From contig CAVUYQ010000032.1 in assembly GCA_963745765.1 (NCBI GenBank), positions 6,460 to 70,459 on the forward strand: a stretch of 64,000 nucleotides of DNA, given 5' to 3'. Below, piece by piece: positions 25,822-34,540 of this stretch (positions are counted from its first letter, which is position 1; every line of letters starts with the position of its first letter). A program made the translations under genes and the position numbers. The notes below the pieces were generated by a model that worked only from the letters and a program-made list of their open reading frames with translations, had not been told where the DNA came from and searched no databases. This DNA comes from Ww85 sp963745765. Its GTDB lineage: Bacteria > Desulfobacterota > Desulfobulbia > Desulfobulbales > Desulfocapsaceae.

Positions 25822-26208
25822 TTATCTCCTTGAAATGGCCCCGGTGGGGCACGTTTTCGCACATGAATAATTTCCGTCGCAGGTGTCGCAGATATGGGGA
25901 TTACCCGTTTCAGGATGCAGCCTGACGCCCCCGACAGGACAGGCATCAACACAGAGGCCGCATTGGGTGCACTTGTCTGCGAGCAGCACCACATGGTCTT
26001 CCCAGATGAGCGCATCCTCGGGACACGAATTGATGCAGAACCTGTCCTTGCAGGGCAGGCATACATGGATACCGCCGATTTCAGGCCAGGCGTCCTCAAT
26101 GTAGATTCGGGCCATCTTGGTACTCTGCACACCTGGATAATGTGCGGCAGTGCAGGCCAGCATGCAGAGCCTGCAATTCGTACATTTGCCTTTTTTTAAG
26201 ATAAACAT
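25822..26208 (-). CDS. Poly-4Fe-4S ferredoxin subunit, partner of AOR
   Basis: This 128-residue protein is packed with cysteine clusters. It has CTNCRLCMLAC near residue 9, CLPCKDRFCINSCP near 50, CTQCGLCVDACP near 78 and CDTCDGNYSCAKTCP near 106, giving four 4Fe-4S sites of the HycB/DmsB type. It lies four bases upstream of the AOR gene, as ferredoxin-like electron carriers do in bacterial AOR operons. It should take the electrons released in aldehyde oxidation to a soluble ferredoxin or a membrane enzyme. No Tat signal is present, so it is cytoplasmic. Confidence 0.9.
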   Translation of the reverse strand: MFILKKGKCTNCRLCMLACTAAHYPGVQSTKMARIYIEDAWPEIGGIHVCLPCKDRFCINSCPEDALIWEDHVVLLADKCTQCGLCVDACPVGGVRLHPETGNPHICDTCDGNYSCAKTCPTGAISRR

Positions 26209-26294
26209 TGTCGATTCTCTCTTGATTTTACTGTAAATATTTTACACACCCGGCCATTACCCCGGTAACAGCGGGAACAAAAATGCGCCACCGC

Positions 26295-27581
26295 TTATAG
26301 AAAGCCGGTAAGTCTTGGAACAATAAGTACGATATCGGGTATATAGGTAATGATGAGCAGCACGACTATTTCCATTGCCACAAAGGGCATGACCTTCAGA
26401 GCGATGCTCTCGTAGGAGGTTTTGGCAATCGGTGCCGCCGTAAACAGGCACACCCCCAGCGGCGGTGTGGTCAGGCCGATATTGACATTTACGATCATGA
26501 TCAGCGCAAAATGCAGCGGATGCACGCCGTATTTTACGGCGAGAGGGAGCAGGATAGGCGCCAGGAGGATGATATTCGCGCCGGTTTCCATGATCATGCC
26601 CATGAACAGCAGGAACACATTCACCAGCAGAAGAAAAATGATCTTGTTTTCCGTCAGCGACATCATGATATGGGCGATCTGGGCGGGGATCTGTTCTATG
26701 GTCAGGACCATGCCGAACAATTTGGCAGTAGCGATGATCAGCAGAATAACGGAAGATACAATGGCGCATTCAAGCAGACTTTCAAGGATATCCTTGACAC
26801 TCAGGCTGCGATAGATAACGATACCGACCAGCAGGGCATATCCGCAGGCAAGAGACGCCGCTTCAGTTGCGGTAAATTGGCCGCTCAGTATGCCGCCGAT
26901 TATGATGATCGGCATGATCAGACCGATAATCGCACTTTTGGTTCTGCGAAGGATTTCCTTTCCCGGGATCGCTTCGGTTCGGCGGGGATGTTTCTCCTTT
27001 ATCGCGTAGTACAATGCGATAATCATCAGTCCGAGTCCGATCAACACACCGGGTACGAATCCGGCCATGAACAGAGCCCCGATTGATTCTCCGGTGATGG
27101 TCCCGTAAATGACCATGATGATGCTGGGCGGAATAATCGGCCCGATGATAGAGGATGCGGTGGTCACCGCGGCAGCGTAAGCCGCGGTGTACCCTTCCTT
27201 TTTCATGGCCGGGATCAGGATCGAGCCGATGGCCGCTGTATCCGCAACCGCGGCGCCGGTCAATCCGGCAAACAGGATACTCACCACAATGTTGACCTGG
27301 GCCAGGGCTCCCGGCAGCCTGCCGACGAGAACCTGCACAAAATTGACCAGATCCTTGGTGATGCCGGTGCGGTTCATCAACTGTCCGGCAAGGATGAAGA
27401 ACGGGATAGCCAGCAGCACGAAACTGTCGACGCCGTTATAGAGCACCTGACCGATGATCGTAATGGGAATGTTGCTGAAAACCACAAAATAAAGGATCGA
27501 TCCGATACCGAACACAAACGCAATCGGGATTCCCATTGCCATTGTCACGATAAATACGATTATCAGTACAGCCAACGTCAT
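26295..27581 (-). CDS. dctM: TRAP transporter large permease (DctM family)
   Basis: This 428-residue, very hydrophobic protein has about twelve membrane segments. It carries typical DctM signatures: GIPIAFVFGIGSILYF at the start, IPFFILAGQLMNRTGIT, the conserved loop SIIGPIIPPSIIMVIYG near residue 140, and GLTTPPLGVCLFTAAPIA near the C-terminus. The start is placed at MTLAVLI behind GGAAGGGAG. It forms the sodium-driven channel of the tripartite transporter with DctQ and DctP. Same operon, 16 bases after dctQ. Confidence 0.95.
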   Translation of the reverse strand: MTLAVLIIVFIVTMAMGIPIAFVFGIGSILYFVVFSNIPITIIGQVLYNGVDSFVLLAIPFFILAGQLMNRTGITKDLVNFVQVLVGRLPGALAQVNIVVSILFAGLTGAAVADTAAIGSILIPAMKKEGYTAAYAAAVTTASSIIGPIIPPSIIMVIYGTITGESIGALFMAGFVPGVLIGLGLMIIALYYAIKEKHPRRTEAIPGKEILRRTKSAIIGLIMPIIIIGGILSGQFTATEAASLACGYALLVGIVIYRSLSVKDILESLLECAIVSSVILLIIATAKLFGMVLTIEQIPAQIAHIMMSLTENKIIFLLLVNVFLLFMGMIMETGANIILLAPILLPLAVKYGVHPLHFALIMIVNVNIGLTTPPLGVCLFTAAPIAKTSYESIALKVMPFVAMEIVVLLIITYIPDIVLIVPRLTGFL

Positions 27582-27602
27582 AACCAAACTCCCTTCCTGT
27601 GC

Positions 27603-28116
27603 TTATTGACTGAGGAGAAATCCCCTCGGATCGTCGTTGCTGAATAGTCCGGCGGTAGAGTAGATTACATGAATGATCATCATCAGCGCTCCCAGCGGTA
27701 TATGCAGTTTGACGTAGACAACCGATAACGGGATGATGTCGCCTGTCTGGTCAACAGCCTTCAGTGCCGCATCAAGACCGAACCAGAACATGAGCGCCAG
27801 AAAGGTGAGAACCAGGATATTTGAGAGAAGGATTATCGCCTTGACGAGCAGGGTATTGGGAATAGACTTCACGAGAACGGTAATTCCTATATGCGAGCCG
27901 CGTTTGAGGGCAACGCTTGCACTGATAAAGGCGATTCCGACCAGGAGCCAGCGGGCGAATTCCTCACTCCAGGTCGGCGCCCGGCCGGCCATTCTCAAGA
28001 AAGACGCTTGCCAGCACCGTCACGGAGACGAGAAACGCATAAAGGATACTGATCCACACGGCAATGCGGTCTACCCGATCGCTTGCAACCCCAAGCCAGG
28101 ACAACACTTTTGTCAT
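27603..28116 (-). CDS. dctQ: TRAP transporter small permease (DctQ family), frameshifted
   Basis: Two frames combine to a 170-residue DctQ. The first is MTKVLSWLGVASDRVDRIAV and a first membrane helix up to VLASVFL. The second continues RMAGRAPTWSEEFARWLLVG, the conserved WSEE loop, and three more helices. A single surplus base in the TTTCTT run at about 27994-28006 accounts for the break (514 bases are 171 codons plus one). AGAGGG precedes the ATG at 28116. Without correction only the C-terminal 131 residues would be made from an internal start. Lies between dctP and dctM. Confidence 0.8.
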
Positions 28117-28198
28117 CGTTGCGACCCTCTTTCCCTGGAATAAGAAGGAGGAGGAGCCTCACGGCTCCTCCTCCTTCAGTTGCGATGAAACCTGTTAT

Positions 28199-29272
28199 CT
28201 ACCTATAGCCAAGAGCGACTTCAGCCTCTTTTACCGCGGCCATAAAACCGTCGACAGGTTCTGAACCAATCTCTCCTTTCAGCCACTCGATGACCGGAGG
28301 CTGGGCTTTATCCTGAAACATTTTTATCTGTGCCGCCGTCGGGGAATACACTTCCATGTTCGCCTTCAGAACGCCCAGGCCGATAACCTGGCTCAAAAAA
28401 GCCTCTGCCATCCGGTCGGCCCGCGCCCCGTGCAAACCGGCTATTCTCAGGATGTGCTGGTTCTCTTCCGAAAAACTGTTGAATGTGTCAGCGTTCATTA
28501 TCAGCATGTTTTCGCTCCAGGTATGTCCATCGAGCGTCAGATACTTCTGGACTTCGTAGAGCTTGCCAACAAAGGCGATGATGGAAATGGGATTTTCCTG
28601 ACCGTCGATAACACCGGTCTGCAGGGAAGTATAAACTTCCGGCCAGGCAATCGGAATAGCCTTGGCGCCGAGCGCCTCAACGGTTTTTACGAAAACCGGC
28701 GACTGCATGACCCGAAACTTGATGCCTTCCATGTCTTTCGGTTCGTGTATCGGCCTGACATTGTTAGTGAAGTTACGTACACCGTTCTGGCCCATACCGA
28801 GGAAAACCAGGTTCGCTTTCTTCTCCATTTGGGCCATCAGGTCCTTCCAGTACTGGCTGTTATCAAACACCCACCAGGCAATTTCATCCGACTGGAAAAC
28901 ATAGGGAATATTGATCACCTGGAATTCCGGGAAAAACGGCCCCATGTTGCCGGTTTCAATACAGAGATCCAGCGTACCGGTCTTGGTCATCTCGGTTGAT
29001 TCCTTGCTGCCGCCCATCTGACTTGACGGGAAGAGTTCAATCATGATGGCACCGTTCGTCGCCGTTTCTACATAGCTTTTGAATATGAGGGCATAGGCAT
29101 GTTCCGGTTCAGGAATCTTGGCCGTATCAGGCCAGGTAGGATTGTCCGAATAGCCAAGCCGCAGCGTCACCGGTTCTTCAGGGGTTGGATTCAGTTTGGC
29201 GGCAAAAGCCTGCGATGCGCCCAAACTGACGATGGCCAGAATTGCAAATAACAAACATGTTTTACGATACAT
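28199..29272 (-). CDS. dctP: TRAP transporter substrate-binding protein (DctP family)
   Basis: This 357-residue periplasmic protein has a signal peptide (MYRKTCLLFAILAIVSLGAS, cleaved near AFA). The start is placed there because GAGGAGG lies upstream. The DctP fold motifs are clear: VTLRLGYSDN, the conserved arginine in IKFRVMQSPVF, and the WPEVYTSLQTGVIDGQENP block that closes the ligand. The Arg that binds the substrate carboxylate is present, so the ligand is an organic acid. With the downstream enzymes, a sugar acid is the best guess. First gene of the operon. Confidence 0.94.
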   Translation of the reverse strand: MYRKTCLLFAILAIVSLGASQAFAAKLNPTPEEPVTLRLGYSDNPTWPDTAKIPEPEHAYALIFKSYVETATNGAIMIELFPSSQMGGSKESTEMTKTGTLDLCIETGNMGPFFPEFQVINIPYVFQSDEIAWWVFDNSQYWKDLMAQMEKKANLVFLGMGQNGVRNFTNNVRPIHEPKDMEGIKFRVMQSPVFVKTVEALGAKAIPIAWPEVYTSLQTGVIDGQENPISIIAFVGKLYEVQKYLTLDGHTWSENMLIMNADTFNSFSEENQHILRIAGLHGARADRMAEAFLSQVIGLGVLKANMEVYSPTAAQIKMFQDKAQPPVIEWLKGEIGSEPVDGFMAAVKEAEVALGYR

Positions 29273-29818
29273 ACTCGTTTTCCTCCTCTGCTGATTTGTT
29301 GACACTCCGTTGATGTCCTCGACAGCATAGAAACGCTACCGTACGTGACCTCTGTTTTGCTGCGATACGCACTACCCTTCTTGCCGCCCCGGCTCCGTGT
29401 CCTGTTGGCCAGCCTTTCTATCGTCGCGTGGTCATGTAAGCGTCCCCACTGCCAGTGATGCGCCCCTTTCTGCCGAAGACGAGCAGGATAAAAGAAATAG
29501 CTATTGACACGGCTAAGGGGTTGTAATACGTATTATGATAGTACGCATCTTGTATGATGTACCTTTCGATGTCAAGTGGTTTTTTAATGTACTGCAAAAA
29601 TGGCGTGTAAGCCAGTATGCTGACACAGCGACTACGAAAAACGCACCCATCGAAAAGAATCGGCAGCGCCACTCTCGCCAACGAATACAAGTATTGCCGG
29701 TATGTTATTTACGGAAGAGGCTGACATCACAACTATCGTAACCACCTTATGCGAAAGATATGGAGATCAATGATATTTTCCACCTTAATTGTACCATCAC
29801 CTTGTCAAAGAGTTATCG
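29273..29818 (-). promoter_or_regulatory. Divergent control region between dctP operon and GntR regulator
   Basis: This 546-base gap has no convincing gene. It contains the 12-base palindrome TAATACGTATTA (29524-29535) and an imperfect inverted repeat GTACGCATC...GATGTAC (29541-29562). Both are plausible binding sites for the adjacent FadR-type GntR protein. AT content rises around 29520-29570. No sigma-54 box is seen. Confidence 0.4.
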
Positions 29819-30532
29819 ATGACCCAACTAAAATCTATTAGCCGTACGAGTATTCAGGATGAGGTTTTCAAGCAACTCATGGGCAAGATTACCAGTGGTG
29901 AATGGCCTCCTGGTGAAAAAATCCCATCGGAGAATCACCTTGCCAGACTACTTTCCGTGAGTCGCGTCACCATCCGGGCAGCAACGCAGCGACTGTCAGC
30001 CTTGGGACTTGTCAAGGTAAAACAGGGTGAAGGGACGTTTATAGAAAAATATACGGCCAGTAACCATTTAAATTTACTCATCCCCCTGCTGGCAATTGAA
30101 AAAAATGATATCATGCATTTATTGCAGCTTCGTAAAATTCTCGAAGTGGGAATCATAGAAGTTGTGGCGAAAACCATTACCGACTCAGGCATAGCAAAAC
30201 TGGAGACCATTTACGCAAAAATGAAGGCCAGCAAAGATAACCGGGAGCTATTTGCAGAATACGACTCTCAGTTTCACCTCACCCTGGCGGATTTATCCGA
30301 AAACCCGCTTATTACGACCTGCTACACGGTGATATCTGATATCTTCTTTTCCGCCATGAAACAGATTGCCCATATGATGGGCCCCGATGATGCCCTGCAC
30401 TATCATCAGGAAATCTTGAACTCCTTGAGAATTGGTGATGGAAAAAAGGCGCAGAGTCTCATGCAGCGGCACATTGAACTAACCATAAGTGCTGTTTCAA
30501 AATCGATCAGCCGCCAGGGAGATGCAGGCTGA
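29819..30532 (+). CDS. GntR-family transcriptional regulator (FadR/FCD type)
   Basis: This 237-residue protein has an N-terminal winged helix (VFKQLMGKITSGEWPPGEKIPSENHLARLLSVSRVTIRAATQ, pattern complete) and an all-helical C-terminal FCD domain. The FCD metal or ligand residues appear as EYDSQFHLTL and YHQEIL. Start at the ATG of MTQLKSISR; the longer reading has no ribosome site. It is divergent from the TRAP-AOR-lut operon and very likely its repressor, released by the imported acid or a catabolic product. Confidence 0.9.
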   Translation: MTQLKSISRTSIQDEVFKQLMGKITSGEWPPGEKIPSENHLARLLSVSRVTIRAATQRLSALGLVKVKQGEGTFIEKYTASNHLNLLIPLLAIEKNDIMHLLQLRKILEVGIIEVVAKTITDSGIAKLETIYAKMKASKDNRELFAEYDSQFHLTLADLSENPLITTCYTVISDIFFSAMKQIAHMMGPDDALHYHQEILNSLRIGDGKKAQSLMQRHIELTISAVSKSISRQGDAG

Positions 30533-30636
30533 TACATTCAGGACGATCCAATCCGCCGGGTATCTCACATTTCTGGGTATACCCTTTATATTCTATGCAC
30601 AACATCTAAGTGCTGGTTCCGACCGGACGAAATACC

Positions 30637-31311
30637 ATGATCACACAAGCAACGAAGGGGCAGAGACAAAACGGCACGGCCGTCTTTTTTGATTTTGATG
30701 GCGTCCTGGTCGATTCGACGGCTTCCAAGACCAATGCCTACCGTAAAATTTTTTCATCATACGGTTCTGAGAAGGTTTCAGAAATAGTCAAATACCATCA
30801 GCGTCACGCCGGAATAAGCAGAGTTGAGAAAATCGATTTTGCCCACAAGAATATCCTTGCGGTTCCCTATTCAAGGAAGAATGTTTTGGCCCATATCGAA
30901 AAATATTCGAGGCTGGTTTTTGAAAAGGTAGTCGCGGCTGAATGGGTTCCAGGGGCACTGGAGTTCGTTGCCTCCCATTACCGGCAGATTCCTCTTTTTA
31001 TTATATCCGGTACACCGCAGGATGAACTGCGCGAAATAGTCAGGCGTCGGGACATGGACCATTATTTTCAAGAAATCCTGGGATCCCCGATAAAAAAACC
31101 TGAGCACATTCGTGACCTTGTTGCGCGTTACGAGCTGAAAATCGAGAACTGTTTTTTCATCGGAGATGCCCTTACGGATTATTATGCGGCCAAGGAAACC
31201 GGAATGCCCTTTATCGGAATCAGGAGCGAGACAGATTTTCCCGCCGGCACGATGGTCTTACCGGACTGCACAACTCTTTCCGGGGCTATTTCCTCTCGCC
31301 TTCATGTTTAA
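30637..31311 (+). CDS. HAD-superfamily hydrolase (phosphoglycolate phosphatase-like)
   Basis: This 224-residue protein has all HAD motifs. Motif I is FFDFDGVLVDST near residue 19, motif II is FIISGTP, the motif III lysine is SPIKKPEHI, and motif IV is FFIGDALTDYYAA. The cap is helical and inserted after motif I, as in PGP/beta-phosphoglucomutase types. Substrate unknown. It lies about 100 bases after the GntR gene in the same direction and may be co-transcribed with it. Confidence 0.85.
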   Translation: MITQATKGQRQNGTAVFFDFDGVLVDSTASKTNAYRKIFSSYGSEKVSEIVKYHQRHAGISRVEKIDFAHKNILAVPYSRKNVLAHIEKYSRLVFEKVVAAEWVPGALEFVASHYRQIPLFIISGTPQDELREIVRRRDMDHYFQEILGSPIKKPEHIRDLVARYELKIENCFFIGDALTDYYAAKETGMPFIGIRSETDFPAGTMVLPDCTTLSGAISSRLHV

Positions 31312-31489
31312 AGGTTTCCGTTGCTGTTATTTTCAGTATCGTGTCTTATCCTTACTCTGGGAATACTTGTCGGAGGAAGACGGTCTGAGCACTGCTTGTC
31401 TTACGAACACTTTTTTTTGTTCCGATCCGCGATTAACGCAGTCCCTGTTTACAAGACTTGCATCACCATAACCAAGGACAGGTTTATCC

Positions 31490-31927
31490 ATGAAACTCAA
31501 TGACCCATTCGGCCGTATGGAAAAGCGGAACCAGATCGCCTACGAGGCAATCCGAGACTCTATGCGAAGGGGCGGAATAGATACGCCGCAGGCGGCGAGG
31601 GAGGTCATCAGCAGAACAAGAAAACGGGCCATGACCTTCCTGGCCGTCGGGATTGGCAATTTCTCTGCCGCTGATCCTGCTGGTGCCAAAAGCGATACCC
31701 GTAGCGATTGGCCTGCTGCTCCTGATGTTATCTGGGTAATCACCTGGACGATTAAGGGTAAGCGCTATATCGAGCGCTACATCAAGGAAGACCTGCAGGA
31801 AGAAAAACAGAATAGGGGTTACCATCTCAACAATTCCCTCCAATCGGAAAACCCGGGTGAAAATCCCGTCACACTACTCGTTGTGCTCCCTTCAGCGGGT
31901 CACACCATATCACAAAAGAGCACGTGA
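31490..31927 (+). pseudogene. Small membrane protein with two compensating frameshifts
   Basis: The frame from ATG 31490 reads MKLNDPFGRMEKRNQIAYEA and a basic stretch, then a hydrophilic, unlikely middle, then TWTIKGKRYIERYIKEDLQE. In the +1 frame the middle (about 31650-31735) reads as a hydrophobic helix (GLAISLPLILLVPKAIPVAI and onward), ending just where the first frame becomes sensible again. An insertion near 31650 and a deletion near 31735 would restore a protein with cytoplasmic ends and a membrane hairpin. The true 3' end of the gene is unclear. No family recognised. Confidence 0.45.
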
Positions 31928-32321
31928 CGCCATCTTTTGGAGTGCAATAGACTTTTTACGAGTATGTCATGAATTAATCTGCCAGCGTTTTTGCTATATG
32001 GTTCGCTCAAGGTTCTTCCTATCAGCAAGATAGACCGATTTCTCCGAAAAAAAACAGCATTATTGTTTCGCCCGTCAACGGTGGTAAAAACTGGCTCGAA
32101 TATTTAAATAAAATGCGTAGTTTCTGCCACATAATAAGCAACTTCCCAAGCCGCCCAAGAGCGGGTCACAAGACGTGTTCAGTCTATTTTCCCGGCGGTT
32201 GAAAAATAGTATTGACAACGAAGCAAAGTGAATACATATAGGGCTGAAAAAGACCTATAAAGTCTTCTGAAGCGAACACGACCAGAACGAGATAATCATC
32301 TAAAATAAGAAGGAAATAAAA
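31928..32321 (+). promoter_or_regulatory. Intergenic region with sigma-70-type promoter for kamA
   Basis: The 394-base gap has no gene. TTGACA (32212-32217), 17 bases, then CATATA (32235-32240) makes a good sigma-70 promoter about 80 bases before the kamA start. The start itself follows AAGAAGGAAATAAAA. No riboswitch-like fold was recognised. Confidence 0.55.
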
Positions 32322-33560
32322 ATGAAAACCGACAACCTCTTTGAAGACGAAGCGGAAGAACCTCCAAGCAGAAAAGGCAGTGACCCGGTCTCACCGCTTT
32401 TCTCTCCCGCACAATCCTCTTCCTTTCGCCTCAAGCATTTCCCGGAGACTTCAGAAAGTGACTGGAATGATTACCATTGGCAATTACGCAACCGGATAAC
32501 AACCCGTAAGAGCCTGGAGCGCTTCCTGGAACTGTCCGCCAGTGAACAAAACGCTTTTCAGTTTCGCGATGCGACATTGCCCCTGGCGATTACCCCCTAC
32601 TATGCCAGCCTGATAAACCAGGACGATCCGGACGACCCGATCAGGCGGGCCATGGTCCCGGTTGCCAATGAATTTCTTGTTTCGACCGGAGAGGCCCAGG
32701 ATCCCCTGGGAGAAGAGGGACACAGCCCGGTGAAAGGGCTAATCCATCGCTATCCGGACCGGGTCCTTTTCCTGGTAACCGATTACTGCTCGAGCTACTG
32801 CCGCTACTGTACCCGCTCCCGCATGGTCGGAAAACGCAAAAGCGCCGGCAAAAAGCAGTGGCAGAAAGGCATTGACTATATAGCCGCCAACCCGGAGATA
32901 CGCGATGTTCTCATTTCCGGCGGCGATCCGCTTACCCTGTCTGATGAGCAGCTGGACTGGCTGCTCGGCAAGCTGAAGGGTATCCCGCACGTCGAGATGA
33001 TCAGGATCGGCACCAAGGTTCCGATGGTCCTGCCGCAGCGAATCACCGCCAAACTGGTTTCGGTACTGAAAAAATACCACCCGCTCTGGCTGAGCATCCA
33101 CAGCATGCACCCGAACGAGTTGACCGAAGAGGCACGACGTGCCTGCGAGACCCTTGCCGACGCAGGTATTCCACTCGGCAGCCAGACGGTCTTGCTGGCC
33201 GGCATCAATGATACTATCGAGACCATGCGTCACCTGATGCATGGCCTGCTCCGCATGCGGGTCAAGCCCTACTATCTTTATCAGTGCGACCCCATTACCG
33301 GCTCGTCTCACTTCCGCACCCCCGTTTCAAAGGGACTTGAGATCTACCAGGGACTGCGCGGCCATACCACAGGATATGGCGTACCGACCTATGTCATCGA
33401 CGCCCCCGGAGGCGGAGGGAAAATCCCCCTTATTCCGGAAACAGTGGTCGGCCGGGACGGATCTGATCTTTTGATCAGGAATTACGAAGGAAAGGTCTAC
33501 CGCTACCCAGACAAACCTACAGCAGAAGACCTCTGCAGCGAACGCGGGGTTTCCAAATGA
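32322..33560 (+). CDS. kamA: Lysine 2,3-aminomutase family radical SAM protein
   Basis: This 412-residue protein has the radical-SAM cysteines C156, C160 and C163 in DYCSSYCRYCTRSR, the GGDPL SAM motif near residue 206 and PGGGGKIPL, which holds the PLP lysine. That set defines the lysine 2,3-aminomutase/KamA group, which makes beta-lysine from lysine. The N-terminal part (PEASESDW...W-like, FLELSASE) resembles AblA-type enzymes that are partners of an acetyltransferase making N-epsilon-acetyl-beta-lysine. The stop overlaps the start of the next gene by 4 bases. First gene of a coupled cluster with two ATP-grasp ligases and an acetyltransferase. Confidence 0.92.
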   Translation: MKTDNLFEDEAEEPPSRKGSDPVSPLFSPAQSSSFRLKHFPETSESDWNDYHWQLRNRITTRKSLERFLELSASEQNAFQFRDATLPLAITPYYASLINQDDPDDPIRRAMVPVANEFLVSTGEAQDPLGEEGHSPVKGLIHRYPDRVLFLVTDYCSSYCRYCTRSRMVGKRKSAGKKQWQKGIDYIAANPEIRDVLISGGDPLTLSDEQLDWLLGKLKGIPHVEMIRIGTKVPMVLPQRITAKLVSVLKKYHPLWLSIHSMHPNELTEEARRACETLADAGIPLGSQTVLLAGINDTIETMRHLMHGLLRMRVKPYYLYQCDPITGSSHFRTPVSKGLEIYQGLRGHTTGYGVPTYVIDAPGGGGKIPLIPETVVGRDGSDLLIRNYEGKVYRYPDKPTAEDLCSERGVSK

Positions 33561-34540
33561 GAATAGGGATGACCTATGACCTTCGCGATGATTATCTCGC
33601 GGCAGGATTCGCGGAAGAAGAGACGGCGGAATTCGATCGACTCAGCACCATCGAGGCGATCGAAACCGCCATCCGCGCCATGGGGCATGAACCGGTTCGC
33701 ATCGGCAACCTGACAAGCCTGGTACCGCGCCTCGCCGCAGGCGAGCGCTGGGATCTGGTCTTCAACATTGCCGAGGGGCTCTACGGCTACGGCAGAGAAG
33801 CCCAGGTGCCGGCGCTGCTCGACGCCTACCGTATACCCTACGTCTTTTCAGGGCCACTCGTTCAGACGGTAACCCTGCATAAGGGTATGGCCAAGCACGT
33901 GATTCGGGACTGCGGACTGCCGACACCCGCCTTTGCCGTGGTTTCCAGGGAGAGCGACATTGGTGACATTGATCTCCCCTACCCGCTCTTTGCCAAACCG
34001 GTAGCCGAAGGAACGGGCAAAGGGGTGACACCGGCATCTAAAATCAGCAGCCCCGACATGCTGCGTACAACCTGCAAAAACCTGCTTGCCACCTTCAAGC
34101 AGCCGGTACTCGTCGAGACGTTTTTACCGGGCCGGGAATTCACCGTCGGCATCGTCGGTAATGGTGATCAAGCGCATTCGATCGGCATCATGGAAGTTGT
34201 CCTGCTGAAAAATTCCGAACCGGAGGTATATTCCTATCACAACAAGGAGTTCTGCGAAGAGCTGGTCGAATACCGCGTGGTGGATGACCCTGAAGCGCGG
34301 GAAACGGTGAAAACGGCTCTGGCCTGCTACGCCGCCTTCGGTTGCTCTGATGCCGCCCGGGTCGATCTCCGCTCCGATGCAGCCGGGCTGCCTAACTTTA
34401 TCGAGATAAATCCACTGGCGGGTCTGCATCCGGAGCATTCCGATCTCTGCATCATCGCCACCAAGTACGGTATCAGCTACCAGCAGCTCATCGAATCGAT
34501 TATCGGTGCGGCCATTGAACGACTCGGCCTTTCGTCATGA
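33557..34540 (+). CDS. ATP-grasp ligase (D-Ala-D-Ala ligase-like), first copy
   Basis: This 327-residue member of the D-alanine-D-alanine ligase superfamily has an N-terminal domain with WDLVFNIAEGLYGYGREAQ, which replaces the usual EG-G-EDG box. The ATP-grasp parts follow: LFAKPVAEGTGKGVTPASKI, VLVETFLPGREFTVGIV, and ARVDLRSDAAGLPNFIEINPLAGLHPE for Mg binding. It would form an amide bond between an amino acid carboxylate and an amine using ATP. Real Ddl enzymes of the murein pathway normally sit in the dcw cluster. Here the gene is coupled to kamA, so a beta-lysine-containing product is likely but unproven. Confidence 0.87.
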   Translation: MRIGMTYDLRDDYLAAGFAEEETAEFDRLSTIEAIETAIRAMGHEPVRIGNLTSLVPRLAAGERWDLVFNIAEGLYGYGREAQVPALLDAYRIPYVFSGPLVQTVTLHKGMAKHVIRDCGLPTPAFAVVSRESDIGDIDLPYPLFAKPVAEGTGKGVTPASKISSPDMLRTTCKNLLATFKQPVLVETFLPGREFTVGIVGNGDQAHSIGIMEVVLLKNSEPEVYSYHNKEFCEELVEYRVVDDPEARETVKTALACYAAFGCSDAARVDLRSDAAGLPNFIEINPLAGLHPEHSDLCIIATKYGISYQQLIESIIGAAIERLGLSS

